NCBI RefSeq assembly: GCF_006517535.1
Contig: NZ_VHQH01000040.1
Span: 186,001-250,000, forward strand
Origin: Schumannella sp. 10F1B-5-1
GTDB taxonomy: Bacteria; Actinomycetota; Actinomycetes; Actinomycetales; Microbacteriaceae
DNA length: 64,000 nt
Direction of reading: 5' to 3'
Shown here: positions 63,548-64,000 of the stretch, one piece after another
Position numbering within the stretch: the first letter of the stretch is position 1
How the letters are laid out: every line of letters starts with the position of its first letter
Notes under the pieces: generated by a model
The model's database searches: none
The model's input: only the letters and a program-made list of their open reading frames with translations
What the model was told of the DNA's origin: nothing
Translations under genes and position numbers: made by a program

Positions 63548-64000
63548 GTGTCCGACGCTTCCGCCCCCGCCTCGTCCGCCGCCGCATCCACCCCCTCGAC
63601 GACCGCGCCGGAGCCGGTGTTCCGCTCCGACATCGCCGTCGAGCTGGTGCGCTCGAGCGCCGCCGACTCCGACGTGCTGTTCGCCGCCCGCGTCTCGACG
63701 CAGGGCGAGAAGACCCTGGATGCGGCCGCAGCCGGAACCGAGGCCACCGACCGCGACCGAGGCCTCATCAACTACCTGATGCGCGACCGCCACGGCTCGC
63801 CCTTCGAGCACAACTCGCTCACCTTCTACGTGCAGGCGCCGATCTTCGTGTTCCGCGAGTTCATGCGCCACCGCATCGCGTCCTACAACGAGGAGAGCGG
63901 TCGCTACCGCGAGCTGCGCCCCGTCTTCTACGTGCCCGCGCCCGAGCGCCGCCTCGTGCAGGTCGGCAAGCCCGGCGCCTACGTCTTCGAAGAGGGCACG
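63548..64000 (+). CDS. thyX: Flavin-dependent thymidylate synthase, 3' end outside window
   Basis: Makes dTMP from dUMP with methylene-tetrahydrofolate and FAD. 151 residues are visible and the frame is open at the right edge. The ThyX motif RHRIASYNEESGRY (residues 107-120; canonical RHRxxSxNxxSxR) is complete, preceded by RDRHGSPFEHNSLTFYVQAPIFVFREFM. The first 25 residues are Ala/Ser/Pro-rich. GTG start chosen by promoter spacing; an ATG at 63542 would add two residues. dapB and thyX are near neighbours in many actinobacteria. Confidence 0.93.
   Translation, partial: MSDASAPASSAAASTPSTTAPEPVFRSDIAVELVRSSAADSDVLFAARVSTQGEKTLDAAAAGTEATDRDRGLINYLMRDRHGSPFEHNSLTFYVQAPIFVFREFMRHRIASYNEESGRYRELRPVFYVPAPERRLVQVGKPGAYVFEEGT

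Overview
The window reads as chromosomal DNA of a high-GC Gram-positive bacterium (Actinomycetota). Codon use, frequent GGATGCG contexts and the gene order point to a Microbacteriaceae-like organism; this is inferred from pattern recognition, not from a search. Coding density is very high and almost every base belongs to one of about 57 protein genes. I see no rRNA, tRNA, CRISPR array, prophage or insertion sequence.

Two conserved housekeeping backbones run left to right. The first is leuS (cut by the left edge) - comEA - comEC - holA / rpsT - lepA - hemW - hrcA - dnaJ - rsmE - phosphotransferase - HIT - phoH - ybeY - CorC-like - era (1-40.9 kb). The second is pnp - M16 peptidase - dapB - thyX (52.8-64 kb, thyX cut by the right edge). 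They cover translation, DNA uptake, replication, heat-shock control, ribosome maturation, RNA turnover and lysine/thymidylate synthesis.

Accessory blocks break up these backbones. (a) 5.9-14.8 kb, between comEC and holA, is a two-armed carbohydrate locus. A DeoR regulator, a mannose-6-phosphate-isomerase-like enzyme and a DUF4432 mutarotase-like protein run leftward. A sugar ABC importer without its ATPase, a class II ketose-bisphosphate aldolase and an ADP-dependent (archaeal-type) sugar kinase run rightward. The shared control region holds a sigma-70 promoter followed by an array of 10-bp direct repeats. (b) 16.6-22.9 kb holds an aminotransferase, a TIGR01777-type epimerase, a 68-bp repeat pair, a FUSC membrane protein and a LAETG-anchored surface protein. 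(c) 25.1-30.2 kb holds a membrane class III cyclase translationally coupled to an MscS channel with a cyclic-nucleotide-binding domain; both show substitutions at key residues. (d) 41-49 kb holds a luciferase-like monooxygenase, an ECF sigma/anti-sigma pair with a recognisable autoregulatory promoter, a DcuSR/CitAB-type two-component system divergent from a dicarboxylate transporter, an FMN reductase that shares an operator-like palindrome with the monooxygenase, and a DedA protein. (e) 49.2-52.6 kb encodes a glycosyltransferase-SGNH hydrolase fusion and a UDP-glucose dehydrogenase. (f) 55.2-58.1 kb holds a YbhB protein, an aldo/keto reductase and a TetR regulator with a striking palindrome upstream.

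Regulatory DNA is informative here: a CIRCE-like site at hrcA, an ECF promoter, several long palindromes, intra-operon stem-loops in the sugar locus, and a set of genes whose start codon lies 6-7 nt after a TAnnnT -10 element, which suggests leaderless mRNAs. All assignments come from reading motifs; no database search was possible.
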